Positions 6,577-12,616 of a stretch of DNA of 18,628 bases are shown piece by piece. The translations under genes and the position numbers were made by a program. Position 1 is the stretch's first letter. The number at the start of each line of letters is the position of its first letter. The notes below the pieces were generated by a model that worked only from the letters and a program-made list of their open reading frames with translations, was not told the origin of the DNA and searched no databases. Origin of the DNA: BOG-908 sp964242035 (GTDB lineage: Bacteria > Pseudomonadota > Alphaproteobacteria > Acetobacterales > Acetobacteraceae). Location: NCBI GenBank assembly GCA_964242035.1, contig CAXTCL010000053.1:1-18628 (forward strand), given 5' to 3'.

Positions 6577-7543
6577 CACCGGCATCGAGTGGACGGACCA
6601 CACCTTCAATCCATGGATAGGCTGCACGGCCGTCAGCGAGGCGTGCGAGTTCTGCTACGCGAAGACGCTGGTAGAGAACCGCATGGGGCGCGACTTCGCC
6701 GAGCGGTGGCGCACCTCCGCCTCCAACTGGAAGCAGCCGCTTCGCTGGAACAAAAACGCCGAGCGCGCCGGCATCCGCAAGCGTGTGTTCTGCGCCAGCT
6801 TGGCAGACGTGTTCGATAACCAAGTGCCCGAGGAATGGCGCGCGGACCTGTTCGACCTCATACGCGCAACGCCGATGTTGGACTGGCAACTGCTGACGAA
6901 GCGGCCGCAGAACATCGCCAAGATGCTGCCGGCGGATTGGGTCGATGGCTACCCGAACGTGTGGCTGGGAACAACGTGCGAAGACCAGACCGAGGCTGAC
7001 CGGCGCATTTCGCATCTGCTCGGGGTGCCGGCGAGCGTGCGGTTTCTCTCGTGCGAACCGTTGCTTGGGCAAATTGATCTTTACAGTGTCGGTGTCGGGC
7101 AATACCTCAGAGCGAACGTGCTGGTGAGGTATTCCGATCATTGCTTCGGCAATCCGCTGACACCCACTGCAAGCATAGATTGGGTGATCGCCGGCGGTGA
7201 GTCTGGTCCCGGCGCCCGCCCGTCACATCCCGATTGGTTCCGCAGCCTGCGCGACCAATGCGCCGCCGCTGGTGTGCCGTTCTTCTTCAAGCAGTGGGGC
7301 GAATGGACAGACTACGACGCGTCCCGCATTGCGAAAGGTTGGGAATATACACACAAGAGCGTAAACGAGCGCTTTGGCGTTTTGTTCGATCAGCATGGTA
7401 TCAGGCTATTTGAAGGCCGGTCGTTTGCTACTCGATTTCCGTTCTACGGAGACTGCATCGTGCGCGTTGGGAAGAAACGTGCCGGCGCTGTTCTGGATGG
7501 CCGCGAGCATCGGGCAGTCAAGGCCGCGGCGGAGGGTAAGTGA
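6566..7543 (+). CDS. DUF5131 (phage Gp37/Gp68) family protein with a three-cysteine motif
   Basis: This 325-residue protein carries the family hallmarks: IEWTDHTFNPWIGC near the N-terminus with Cys20, Cys27 and Cys30 (C-x6-C-x2-CYA), DWQLLTKRP, VWLGTTCEDQ, FLSCEPLLG, WVIAGGESGPGARP, FFFKQWGEW, and the C-terminal LDGREH. The cysteine cluster resembles the [4Fe-4S] ligands of radical SAM enzymes, although the spacing differs from the classical C-x3-C-x2-C and no activity can be assumed. Family members are common in phages and elements; their function is not established to my knowledge. The stretches at about 7060-7180 and 7320-7440 are richer in A/T than the rest, corresponding to variable loops (for example around YSVGVGQYLRANVLVRY). 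The start is ATG 6566, with GGAG upstream. Confidence 0.9.
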   Translation: MGTDTGIEWTDHTFNPWIGCTAVSEACEFCYAKTLVENRMGRDFAERWRTSASNWKQPLRWNKNAERAGIRKRVFCASLADVFDNQVPEEWRADLFDLIRATPMLDWQLLTKRPQNIAKMLPADWVDGYPNVWLGTTCEDQTEADRRISHLLGVPASVRFLSCEPLLGQIDLYSVGVGQYLRANVLVRYSDHCFGNPLTPTASIDWVIAGGESGPGARPSHPDWFRSLRDQCAAAGVPFFFKQWGEWTDYDASRIAKGWEYTHKSVNERFGVLFDQHGIRLFEGRSFATRFPFYGDCIVRVGKKRAGAVLDGREHRAVKAAAEGK

Positions 7544-7773
7544 TGGCGATGCTGGACGATTTGCCGGCCGTGGTTGCGGGGCAAGTGTGGCGGTCCCCGA
7601 AGGCGCGCATTGCTGACCGCACTATCGTAAAGATGGAACGATGGAAATACCGGGTTGCGGTGCTGATTGAGGGGCACGGGATGCACTCGCTGGGAGAGTT
7701 CCGGGCGTGGGCACGTCGCCATGGCGCGCGGCCTGTGCCGGCGAAGGCGGAGTGGGCTTTACCGCATGTCTAG
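7543..7773 (+). CDS. Hypothetical small protein
   Basis: This 76-residue protein (MAMLDDLPAVVAGQVWRSPK onward) has a basic strand-rich core (VKMERWKYRVAVLIEGHG) and a short C-terminal helix (GEFRAWARRHGARP). This pattern recurs in small phage proteins with an SH3-like or KOW-like fold, but no family is certain. The start could be GTG 7540 (GTGA overlap) or ATG 7543 (TGATG overlap); the ATG is preferred. The gene overlaps the next by eight bases. Confidence 0.6.
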   Translation: MAMLDDLPAVVAGQVWRSPKARIADRTIVKMERWKYRVAVLIEGHGMHSLGEFRAWARRHGARPVPAKAEWALPHV

Positions 7774-8248
7774 AATAGTCCAGCTCGACATGTTCGCCGC
7801 GGCGGCGAAGGCGCCGGCCGCCGTGCCGCCAGTCAAGAAACCGCCGCAGGCAATTGCACCCGCCGCGCCGAAGCAGGAACGCGCCACACTCGCGGACATC
7901 CGCGGTGTGCGCTGCGTGGCCTGGACACGCCTGCTGGACAGCATCAGTGATGACCTGCCCGAGCTGCGCATCGTGGTCACGGCCAACTGGACCGGCGAAG
8001 TGGTGGAAGTGCTTTCGCACGCGACCATAGGCCGCAAGTTCCTGCACCAGGACGGACTGATCACGGACAGGCCGGCAGACACCCAGTTCTACCTGATCGT
8101 TTTTCAAAAACCTGATGCTGCCCGCCTGTTGCACGTCCGCCACGGCCTGGTGCCGATCGGCCCGCACGGCACCATCGGTGCCCGTTTCAGGCTCGCCAGC
8201 CCGGACGAACATGTGCCCGCAACGCTGTCCTTGCCGGAGGGCATGTGA
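7766..8248 (+). CDS. Hypothetical protein
   Basis: This 160-residue protein starts MSRIVQLDMFAAAAKAP. QLDMF is a short motif resembling sliding-clamp (beta clamp) binding peptides of the QL[SD]LF type, which could tether it to replication; this is inference. After a Pro/Ala/Lys linker to about residue 40 comes an alpha/beta region (IRGVRCVAWTRLLDSISDDL, TANWTGEVVEVLSHATIGRK, LIVFQKPDAARLLHVRHGLV). The longer frame from 7667 is rejected because its first 33 residues are an arginine-rich overlap with the preceding gene. No Shine-Dalgarno is obvious at 7766, so translation may depend on coupling. Confidence 0.65.
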   Translation: MSRIVQLDMFAAAAKAPAAVPPVKKPPQAIAPAAPKQERATLADIRGVRCVAWTRLLDSISDDLPELRIVVTANWTGEVVEVLSHATIGRKFLHQDGLITDRPADTQFYLIVFQKPDAARLLHVRHGLVPIGPHGTIGARFRLASPDEHVPATLSLPEGM

Positions 8249-8664
8249 TGCCGGAGGCTGCCGCTGTTCCGCAGGTAGGGGCGACGCCGCGCCGGATACA
8301 GCGCAAGCGCGTGAAAGGCTGGCGCAAGCCGGCCGGTACGGTGGACGTCACTCGCGGCGGCATGTGGGGCAACCCCTATTCGGTGCTGGAGGACACGTCC
8401 GGCTGGTGGGTGATGACGGACAAGGAACACGGCCTGTGGCACACCTCGCCGGCAGCCGCCGCTCGCACGGCCGTGAGGATGTTCTGCGAGAGCATCGCCA
8501 GCCACCATGACCTGGTCCGCAGCGAGCTCGCCGGCCGGGACCTGATGTGCTTCTGCGCGCTGTGTCCCGCGCACGCCGAAGGCAAGCCGTTCGGCGTCTC
8601 GTGTCCCGATTGCGCTCCTTGCCACGCCGACGCGCTGGGAGACATCGCCAATGCCTCGGCGTGA
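8248..8664 (+). CDS. DUF4326 family protein
   Basis: This 138-residue protein has the DUF4326 pattern: QRKRVKGWRKPAGTVDVTRG followed by WGNPY in the N-terminal third, then a helical region with ARTAVRMFCESI, LAGRDLMCFCALC, and a terminal CHADAL. The usual family end is LxGKDLxCWCxPxxCHAD; here about 19 residues with additional cysteines (CPAHAE to CPDCAP) are inserted before CHAD. The biochemical function of DUF4326 is not established to my knowledge; members are frequent in phages. The start may be ATG 8248 (TGATG overlap) or GTG 8245. It overlaps the next gene by 14 bases. Confidence 0.85.
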   Translation: MPEAAAVPQVGATPRRIQRKRVKGWRKPAGTVDVTRGGMWGNPYSVLEDTSGWWVMTDKEHGLWHTSPAAAARTAVRMFCESIASHHDLVRSELAGRDLMCFCALCPAHAEGKPFGVSCPDCAPCHADALGDIANASA

Positions 8665-9322
8665 CGATCCCCACGCCGAGGCGCAGATCGCCATGCCCTT
8701 CCTCAGCGCCGTCGAGGGCGCCAGCCTGGAAGCGGCCGTGGCTCGGATGCAGCGCCAGGTCGAAGGGCTTAGCGCCACACAGCTGCGGTTGATGGTGCGC
8801 GACATGAAGGCGCGTAAAGCAAACCATTGGATGCTGGACGTCGCAACAGATGCGCTTGTTCAAGCTGTGCTCTGCGCACCCGAGGAGGGCGAGCATCTCC
8901 CGGATGCGAATGGCACCTACCTAGATCTGACCGAGCTTTATTGCGCCGAGACGAAACCGATCCTGGTTGCCGTGCACGGCGCCCGCACGCGCTGGGGCTA
9001 CATGGCCAAGTGGGGCTTCCACGTGCACGGAAAAACGCCCGATGGCCTCTACATGCCCCATCCGAACGTCACCTACAAAGCGCATCCGTCGGCCAATGCT
9101 GCGATCGCCGCTTGCCTACGCGAGGTCCAGGACACCCTGACCAACCGTGGGGATTTTGGGGGCGAGCCGCACATGCGTATCGTCGCGGCGGCGATCGGCA
9201 AGGTCGCCGAGCTGTGTGCGCTGCACGCCATGCGTCTGCCGATCACAGCAGCATTGCCCGCCAGCAAGAAGCAGGACAAAGCAGCCCAGCCCGCGGCAAA
9301 ACGCGCCAGGAAGGCCGCCTGA
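8651..9322 (+). CDS. Hypothetical protein
   Basis: This 223-residue protein is of unknown function. The N-terminal part is helical (LEAAVARMQRQVEGLSATQL then RLMVRDMKARKANHWMLDVA). The centre is strand-rich, with aromatic and His residues (TRWGYMAKWGFHVHGKTPDG, then YKAHPSANAAIAACLREVQD), and the C-terminus is a basic tail (KKQDKAAQPAAKRARKAA). The basic tail suggests nucleic-acid contact, which is inference. GGGAG precedes ATG 8651 by nine bases; an alternative start is ATG 8693. Its stop overlaps the next ATG as TGATG. Confidence 0.65.
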   Translation: MPRRDDPHAEAQIAMPFLSAVEGASLEAAVARMQRQVEGLSATQLRLMVRDMKARKANHWMLDVATDALVQAVLCAPEEGEHLPDANGTYLDLTELYCAETKPILVAVHGARTRWGYMAKWGFHVHGKTPDGLYMPHPNVTYKAHPSANAAIAACLREVQDTLTNRGDFGGEPHMRIVAAAIGKVAELCALHAMRLPITAALPASKKQDKAAQPAAKRARKAA

Positions 9323-9621
9323 TGGCCGCCAGAACGCGCACCTGGTGCAATAACACGTCTTGCCCGGCCGCGATCAGCTGCGCGCTGCACTGGAGCCGCA
9401 GCTCGCATTACATCGCGAGGCGCACCGGTCAGCGAAAAGCACCACGTATGCACGATCCGAAGCTGGGCTTCTGCGACGACTATAAATGTGACGTGCCGCG
9501 CGCCTGGCTGCTTTCGCCGCACGAGGTCGGCCAGCTTCAGGCTGCAACCGCGCTTCTCCTGATGATTGTCAGGCTAGTCATCGCGGACCGCACGGCCGTG
9601 GCCTGCCACCCCGATCCATGA
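9322..9621 (+). CDS. Small cysteine-containing hypothetical protein
   Basis: This 99-residue protein has cysteines in a regular pattern: TWCNNTSCPAAISCALHW near the N-terminus and GFCDDYKCDVPRAW in the middle. Spacing and flanking residues suggest a metal-binding knuckle or a structural Cys motif. The C-terminal third is hydrophobic (LQAATALLLMIVRLVIADR) and might form one membrane helix. AGGAAGG lies upstream of the ATG, and it is joined by TGATG to the previous gene and by ATGA to the excisionase-like gene. The family is not recognised. Confidence 0.6.
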   Translation: MAARTRTWCNNTSCPAAISCALHWSRSSHYIARRTGQRKAPRMHDPKLGFCDDYKCDVPRAWLLSPHEVGQLQAATALLLMIVRLVIADRTAVACHPDP

Positions 9622-9989
9622 CGCGCGCGAGCCTGTCCGACCTGCCGTTCTGGCCAAGGCACCTCTCGCGGGAGGAGGCGGCGCGCTATGTCGGAGTCGG
9701 CGTGGACGTGTTCGACGACGAGGTCGCTGCAGGCCTTTGGCCGCCGCCGCGTCATCGGGGCTTGAAGGGTGGGCGCTTGACGTGGGACCGCGCGGCACTC
9801 GACCTTGCCTCGGACCAGGGCCTGGTGCCTGGCGCGATGCCGGCCGTGTCGCCGATCGAACCCTCGGCCGACGAACTGTGGAGGAGCGGGCTGGATGGCG
9901 AGGCCAAGGGGAGACGGGATAAAGATCGTCCGGCGGAGGCTGGCAGACGGCACGATCCGCGAGCACCGCTACGCAAGACCGCGGCCTGA
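9618..9989 (+). CDS. AlpA/excisionase-like DNA-binding protein
   Basis: This 123-residue protein has an N-terminal winged-helix motif of the MerR/AlpA type: LSREEAARYVGVGVDVFDDE, then GLWPPP and GGRLTWDRAALD (about residues 16-61). Proteins of this type next to an integrase usually act as excisionase or directionality factor, bending DNA at the attachment site. The C-terminal third is low-complexity and overlaps the integrase start by 95 bases in another frame, so the functional part is probably the first 80 residues. The start overlaps the previous stop as ATGA. Excision function is inferred from fold and position. Confidence 0.7.
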   Translation: MTRASLSDLPFWPRHLSREEAARYVGVGVDVFDDEVAAGLWPPPRHRGLKGGRLTWDRAALDLASDQGLVPGAMPAVSPIEPSADELWRSGLDGEAKGRRDKDRPAEAGRRHDPRAPLRKTAA

Positions 9990-11007
9990 GGCGCCGGCGC
10001 CGGCGCGTCCGGATACGCTGGCGCAGCTGATCACGGAATATTTATCTACGCCGGAGTTTCGCGGCCTGAAGCCGCGCACCCAGCAGCTCTATCGCGGCTA
10101 TCTGGACCAGATCAGGGATCGCGTCGGCGCCGTGGCGCTGCGCGCGATCAAGCCGGCGATGATCGAACGCGTGCGGATCGACCTGCAGGCCACGCCCAGC
10201 AAAGCCAACATGTGGCTGGCGCTGCTGTCCATCCTGCTGACCCGGGCACACGCGCTCGAGTACATCCCGAATAACCCCGCCGTGAGGCCCGGCCGGCTGC
10301 CGCAGGCCAAGCGGGACCAGATATGGAGCGTGGAGGCCGAGGACCGGGCGCTGGCGGCGTTCCGGCCGAGACTGAGGCTGGCGCTGCTGCTGCTGCTCTA
10401 CACCGTCCAGCGACCGTCTGACGTCCTCTCGATGACCACGGCGCGGGTCAGCGAGCGCGACGGCCGCCTGTTCATCAGCCTCCGCCAGCAAAAGACGGAC
10501 ACGCTGATCGACGTGCCCGTGCACGCGCGCCTGGCGCCGCTTCTGCGGGCACGCCTGGCGGAGAAGGTCGTGTTGCGGTCCCGCGGCCCTGACGGTCGCA
10601 CACGCAAGGCAGAAAGCCTGCTTCTGGTGCCAAGCCCGACAGGACGCACATGGTCCCGTCGCAACTTTTCGCGAGCTTGGGACCACGATCTCCGCCGGGC
10701 AAACCTGCGCCTCGCGCGCGAGATGCTGCGCACTGGCCTGACCAAGGATGAAGTGCGCCAAAAACTGACGCTCGAGCACAGGCAGCGACGGGACTTCCGA
10801 CGGACGGGGATCGTCCGCTTGGCGGAGGCCAGCGCCACCACGCCGCAGATCGCCGCCATCTCCGGCCACGCGATCGACTACTGTCAGAAGATCATCGACA
10901 CTTACCTGCCGCGCCGAACAGAGGTGGCGCTGGTAGGCATCGAGGCCTGGGAGAAAGCGGAAGCCGCGCCGCAGAAGGTCGTGCGCCTGAACAGCCGCAG
11001 AACATGA
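9895..11007 (+). CDS. int: Tyrosine integrase of the element
   Basis: This 370-residue tyrosine recombinase is expected to catalyse integration and excision. It begins MARPRGDGIKIVRRRLADGT, an arm-binding type N-terminus; residues about 40-130 form the core-binding domain (TLAQLITEYLSTPEFRGLKP). The catalytic domain shows Arg173 (QRPSD), Lys200 (RQQKT), Arg302 (DFRRT), His325 (ISGHA) and Tyr337 (IDTYLP). The first residue of the usual HxxR box is Arg299 rather than His, as in a subgroup of phage integrases. The start at 9895 is chosen because GGAGG-like bases lie about ten bases upstream; a longer frame to 9805 has an unrelated Arg/Cys-rich start. It ends 65 bp before the tRNA-Arg 3' end. Confidence 0.93.
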   Translation: MARPRGDGIKIVRRRLADGTIREHRYARPRPEAPAPARPDTLAQLITEYLSTPEFRGLKPRTQQLYRGYLDQIRDRVGAVALRAIKPAMIERVRIDLQATPSKANMWLALLSILLTRAHALEYIPNNPAVRPGRLPQAKRDQIWSVEAEDRALAAFRPRLRLALLLLLYTVQRPSDVLSMTTARVSERDGRLFISLRQQKTDTLIDVPVHARLAPLLRARLAEKVVLRSRGPDGRTRKAESLLLVPSPTGRTWSRRNFSRAWDHDLRRANLRLAREMLRTGLTKDEVRQKLTLEHRQRRDFRRTGIVRLAEASATTPQIAAISGHAIDYCQKIIDTYLPRRTEVALVGIEAWEKAEAAPQKVVRLNSRRT

Positions 11008-11110
11008 ACCGGAAACCATTTTGGCAACGGGAAACGGAGACTGAGAAAATGGCTGCTAAGCTGTTGAAAACCTGGCGCACCCGGAAGGACTCGAACCTCC
11101 AACCCCCAGA
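11008..11110. other. Probable attachment site at the 3' end of tRNA-Arg
   Basis: The integrase ends 65 bp from the tRNA 3' end and reads toward it, the usual arrangement for integration into a tRNA gene. The core identity segment should lie in the tRNA 3' half (11073 to about 11110), where T-loop and anticodon-stem sequence is retained so the gene stays functional. The partner copy is not in this window. The exact core cannot be set without it. Confidence 0.6.
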
Positions 11111-11149
11111 TTCGTAGTCTGGTGCTCTATCCAATTGAGCTACGGGTGC
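11073..11149 (-). tRNA. tRNA-Arg (anticodon ACG)
   Basis: This is a 77-base cloverleaf including an encoded CCA. The acceptor stem is GCACCCG with CGGGTGC, the discriminator base is G, the D arm is GCTC/GAGC, the anticodon stem is CCAGA/TCTGG with loop CTACGAA (anticodon ACG, read as ICG after deamination), and the T arm is GGAGG-TTCGAGT-CCTTC. All stems pair with at most one G-U. The gene is intact despite being the integration target. Confidence 0.96.
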
Positions 11150-11155
11150 AGCGGG

Positions 11156-11219
11156 GAGGGCGCGATGTAGCCCACGGCCCCTCGCCCGGCAAGCCCCCCG
11201 TGGGCTCTTCATCGCCCTC
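11156..11219. repeat. Imperfect inverted repeat next to tRNA-Arg
   Basis: The left arm (11156-11177) GAGGGCGCGATGTAGCCCACGG and the right arm (11198-11219) pair over almost their whole length, with a few bulged bases, around a 20-base loop. There is no T tract on either side, so it is not a typical intrinsic terminator. It lies just upstream of the tRNA in the direction of tRNA transcription. Confidence 0.55.
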
Positions 11220-11253
11220 TGTAACAGCCTGCTTTGGTTTGAGTCTTGTGCAA

Positions 11254-11296
11254 GCAAGGCCTTCTTTTTTGAAAAAAAGAAGCAAAAAACTTTTGT
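11254..11296. repeat. AT-rich palindromic repeat, copy 1
   Basis: This 43-bp sequence contains CTTCTTTTTT-GA-AAAAAAGAAG, a near-perfect hairpin, followed by CAAAAAACTTTTGT. It is identical to copy 2 at 12538-12580 except for two bases. It looks like an intergenic repeat that may also help terminate transcription. Confidence 0.75.
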
Positions 11297-11655
11297 CCCC
11301 TGCGCAGGCTGAGCCGCTTCGGTAAACCCGAACGCTGCATGTGGGAGGAAAATGATGGTCTTTGGTCTCAAGCGAGATGGTCCGGACCGATCGTCAATAC
11401 GCATGTCTTTGAATACCGGCACTCCCGGACATGCGAAGAAACCGTCCGATAAAATGACGAACCCTCGATGCGCAACCTCGGTTTTCTATCTTGAAATCAC
11501 TAAACGCGAAAATAGCCGCACAAGTCTAAAAACATGACACGGAGAAGACAAAGGAGCATTCCCGCCTGGTTTTCTCATTGTGCGGCGTTATAACGGTTTT
11601 GTGATCGGCCTGTTTCGGGGCCGGTCAGTGCGCGACGGAGCTTGGACGTGTCATC

Positions 11656-12261
11656 AGCCTCACTCAGGTTGAGCTCGTCGTAAACGTGTTCTCGTTCACC
11701 ATCGCGGCGATGGGGATCGTCGCGGCGTTCACTTCCTGCAGCGGCGGGAAGTGCTGCCGCAATATCGCGCGGTCGTCGTCATCCTCGGCCTGGTGGCCCT
11801 TGTCGCCACCTAGAACTACGTCCGTCTCTTCGAAAGCTGGAATCAGGCCTACACCGTCGTGGGCGGCGCCGTGCACGCCAATGGCGGGTTCTACAACGAC
11901 ATCGTCCGCTATGCGGACTGGCTGCTGACGGTGCCGCTGCTCGTCATCGCCCTGATCCTGGTGCTGGACATGCCGGCGCGCCAGGCGCGCCTGCGCTGCC
12001 TCGTGCTGGGCGTGCAAGCTGCCGAGATGATCCTGCTCGGCTACGCGGGACAGATCTCCACCGTGCTGACACACGCTAGCTCTGGTGGGGGGCGGCGATA
12101 GTGCCGTTCGCCATCATCGTCTACAGCTCTATATCGGGCTGGCGGATGCGATGAGCAGCAGCCGGCGCAGGTCCGCGGCCTGATCCTCGGGGCCCGCTTC
12201 GTCACCGTGCTGACCTGGTGCTTCCACCCCGCCGCGTATGCCCTGCCGCTGCTTGGCGTCA
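11656..12261 (+). pseudogene. Decayed proton-pump-type microbial rhodopsin
   Basis: Translation in successive frames gives a recognisable rhodopsin: LTQVELVVNVFSFTIAAMG (helix A, 11659 on), FLQRREVLPQYRAVVVILGL (from 11733), NYVRLFESWNQAYTVVGG, then YNDIVRYADWLLTVPLL (helix C; the proton-acceptor Asp codon is at 11916), AAEMILLGYAGQIS (helix D), WWGAAIVPFAIIVY (from 12083), LYIGLADAM (from 12127), and QPAQVRGLILGARFVTVLTW with AAYALPLLGV (helix F, from 12159). The frame changes near 11732, 12080, 12125 and 12158, and a TAG interrupts it at 11811. No in-frame start precedes helix A before a TGA, and the helix G retinal lysine is not found; a stretch at 12335-12373 (CVVTQSIVFAIVG) may be its remnant. 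At the usual donor Glu position of the helix C motif there is Ala. Confidence 0.88.
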
Positions 12262-12537
12262 CAATTCGAAAGTTGCCGGCAGACCATCGGGGTTCGACGC
12301 ATCGTCCTGCGTGGCCCAGCCGCGCGCGACGAGCTGCGTCGTCACCCAATCCATCGTGTTCGCAATTGTGGGCTCAGCGCCCAGGAAGCTCATGGAGGCC
12401 GGTTGCATTCGCTTTCCAATCACTCGAACAGCTATCACCTAAAGTTGTTGTTACGCAATGAAATTTTGATGTCGAGGGCTGATTGTGCAAGAGCGAGCTT
12501 GATCACGCCCATCCGGGCATCATCGTGAGGCAGGAAA
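12262..12537. other. Intergenic region after the rhodopsin remnant
   Basis: No gene is supported here. The first 110 bases may be further degraded rhodopsin C-terminal sequence. The rest is mixed-composition sequence leading to repeat copy 2. Confidence 0.45.
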
Positions 12538-12580
12538 GCGAGGCCTTCTTTTTTGAAAAAAAGAAGCAAAAAGCTTTTGT
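12538..12580. repeat. AT-rich palindromic repeat, copy 2
   Basis: This copy differs by two bases from copy 1. The match to the related sequence at 13775 extends seven bases further left (CAGGAAAGCGAG). It lies 36 bases downstream of the leuB stop, so on the minus strand its hairpin could contribute to ending the leu transcript, although no T tract follows the stem. Confidence 0.75.
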
Positions 12581-12616
12581 CGTTGCGGTGTTCGGGCGGT
12601 GGCGGATCGGCCAAGC

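Larger units (their letters stand above)
1..11110. mobile_element. One end of an integrated temperate phage or phage-like element
   Basis: The sequence shows a tyrosine integrase reading toward the 3' end of an intact tRNA-Arg, preceded by an excisionase-like gene, a CI-type repressor with a Cro-like divergent neighbour, a CII-like regulator and a primase-like replication gene. This is the usual arrangement of the lysogeny and early regions of a temperate phage. No capsid, tail, terminase or conjugation gene is visible here, so a satellite or integrative element is also possible. The right border is placed within the tRNA 3' half by inference. The left border and its duplicated tRNA fragment lie outside the window. 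Confidence 0.85.
11150..11655. other. Host intergenic region without a recognised gene
   Basis: This region is less GC-rich than its surroundings from about 11,220. It contains an imperfect inverted repeat at 11156-11219, one copy of the AT-rich palindromic repeat at 11254-11296, and a 61-codon open frame at 11352-11537 preceded by GGGAGGA. I do not recognise a product for that frame and do not call it a gene. Around 11,600 GTTATAAC and GGCC-rich hairpin-like bases precede the rhodopsin remnant. Confidence 0.5.

Noticed and set aside
10042..11019. Minus-strand open frame of 325 codons opposite the integrase
   Set aside because: The integrase on the plus strand shows a full set of catalytic residues; the opposite frame has no recognisable domain.
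11859..12101. An intact small membrane protein gene from the rhodopsin middle part
   Set aside because: The frame is the helix C-D portion of a rhodopsin with the matching helices in other frames on both sides, so it is a fragment and not an independent gene.
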